From: Allobosea sp. WAO
GTDB lineage: Bacteria > Pseudomonadota > Alphaproteobacteria > Rhizobiales > Beijerinckiaceae
DNA length: 64,000 bases
Assembly: GCF_001509835.1 (NCBI RefSeq)
Contig: NZ_JXTJ01000006.1
Coordinates: 124,001-188,000 of the forward strand
Direction: 5' to 3'
Positions 63,834 through 64,000 of this stretch are shown here, piece by piece (within the stretch, counting starts at the first letter, position 1; every line of letters starts with the position of its first letter). The notes below the pieces were generated by a model. It searched no databases. It saw only the letters and a program-made list of their open reading frames with translations, and had not been told where the DNA came from. A program made the translations under genes and the position numbers.

Positions 63834-64000
63834 GGTTCTCTCCATGGCCGTTGTCGCGTGTGTTCACGCGGGCGTTACGGCGCGCTGTTTTCAGTTGAGT
63901 GCCGGCCCATACAGGAGCGCGAGGGGTTTGTCGAGCGTTGCTGATGCCGCGAACGAAATCAGCGCGGCGCGCAGGCCGCAGGACTTGCACAGCAATAGCA

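Overview
The window looks like a chromosomal segment of a GC-rich alphaproteobacterium of the order Hyphomicrobiales. It is most like Bosea or a close relative, but the genus is inferred from gene content and not proven. The pointers are uniformly high GC, an Omp25/RopB-type outer-membrane barrel protein, the gene orders uvrC-pgsA-moaD-moaE, lgt-midA-pgeF and marR-ompR-envZ beside ilvE, and several hairpin-forming intergenic repeats. No rRNA, intact tRNA, CRISPR array, prophage or transposase was found.

Layout. 1-3 kb: the end of a TetR-like regulator, a Cache/HAMP chemoreceptor and a CsaA-like protein. 3-6.8 kb: a flavin-oxidase-like gene and a GST divergent from a LysR gene with a CTG start, then a second LysR divergent from a DUF1127 gene. 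6.9-10.7 kb: MarR regulator and OmpR/EnvZ-type two-component system, divergent from ilvE. 10.8-15.6 kb: DUF1176, molybdopterin synthase, pgsA and uvrC. 16-20 kb: cold-shock protein, ribosomal protein bS21, lgt, midA and pgeF. 20-28.9 kb: isomerase, pteridine-reductase-like SDR, glycosyltransferase, outer-membrane protein, GST, rlmJ, RNase T2, Fe-alcohol dehydrogenase and a DMT transporter. 29-37.3 kb: ArsR/SRPBCC pair, a MarR-like regulator, a TRAP transporter and a divergent 1199-residue 5-oxoprolinase/hydantoinase. 37.4-45.5 kb: SDR, LysE exporter, GNAT, a DapB paralogue, a chemoreceptor, and a helicase whose 3' end is duplicated around a one-gene insertion. 45.5-53.6 kb: GntR, asparaginase-like hydrolase, amino-acid binding protein, sugE under a guanidine-II-type leader, ECF sigma/anti-sigma, DUF4394 and a DUF1800/DUF1501 pair. 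53.7-64 kb: leuD, two small genes, leuC, a kynA/kynU-like pair, a DltA/DltC/DltB-like gene set, and rplS.

How the genes work together. The TRAP transporter and the oxoprolinase flank a perfect 31-bp palindrome and probably form a uptake-and-hydrolysis module for a 5-oxoproline- or hydantoin-like compound. The GntR, asparaginase-like and binding-protein genes look like a second amino-acid scavenging module. The most unusual block is 59.9-63.3 kb: a stand-alone amino-acid adenylation enzyme with a DltA-like Cys-Gly-Glu motif, a carrier protein and a membrane O-acyltransferase-like protein. Together these resemble a Dlt-type envelope aminoacylation pathway, unexpected in this kind of organism and lying between rplS and leuC. 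Other notable signals are a tRNA-Leu-like 3' half read in frame inside uvrC, a DapB-family protein lacking the usual active-site histidines, and the duplicated helicase 3' end.
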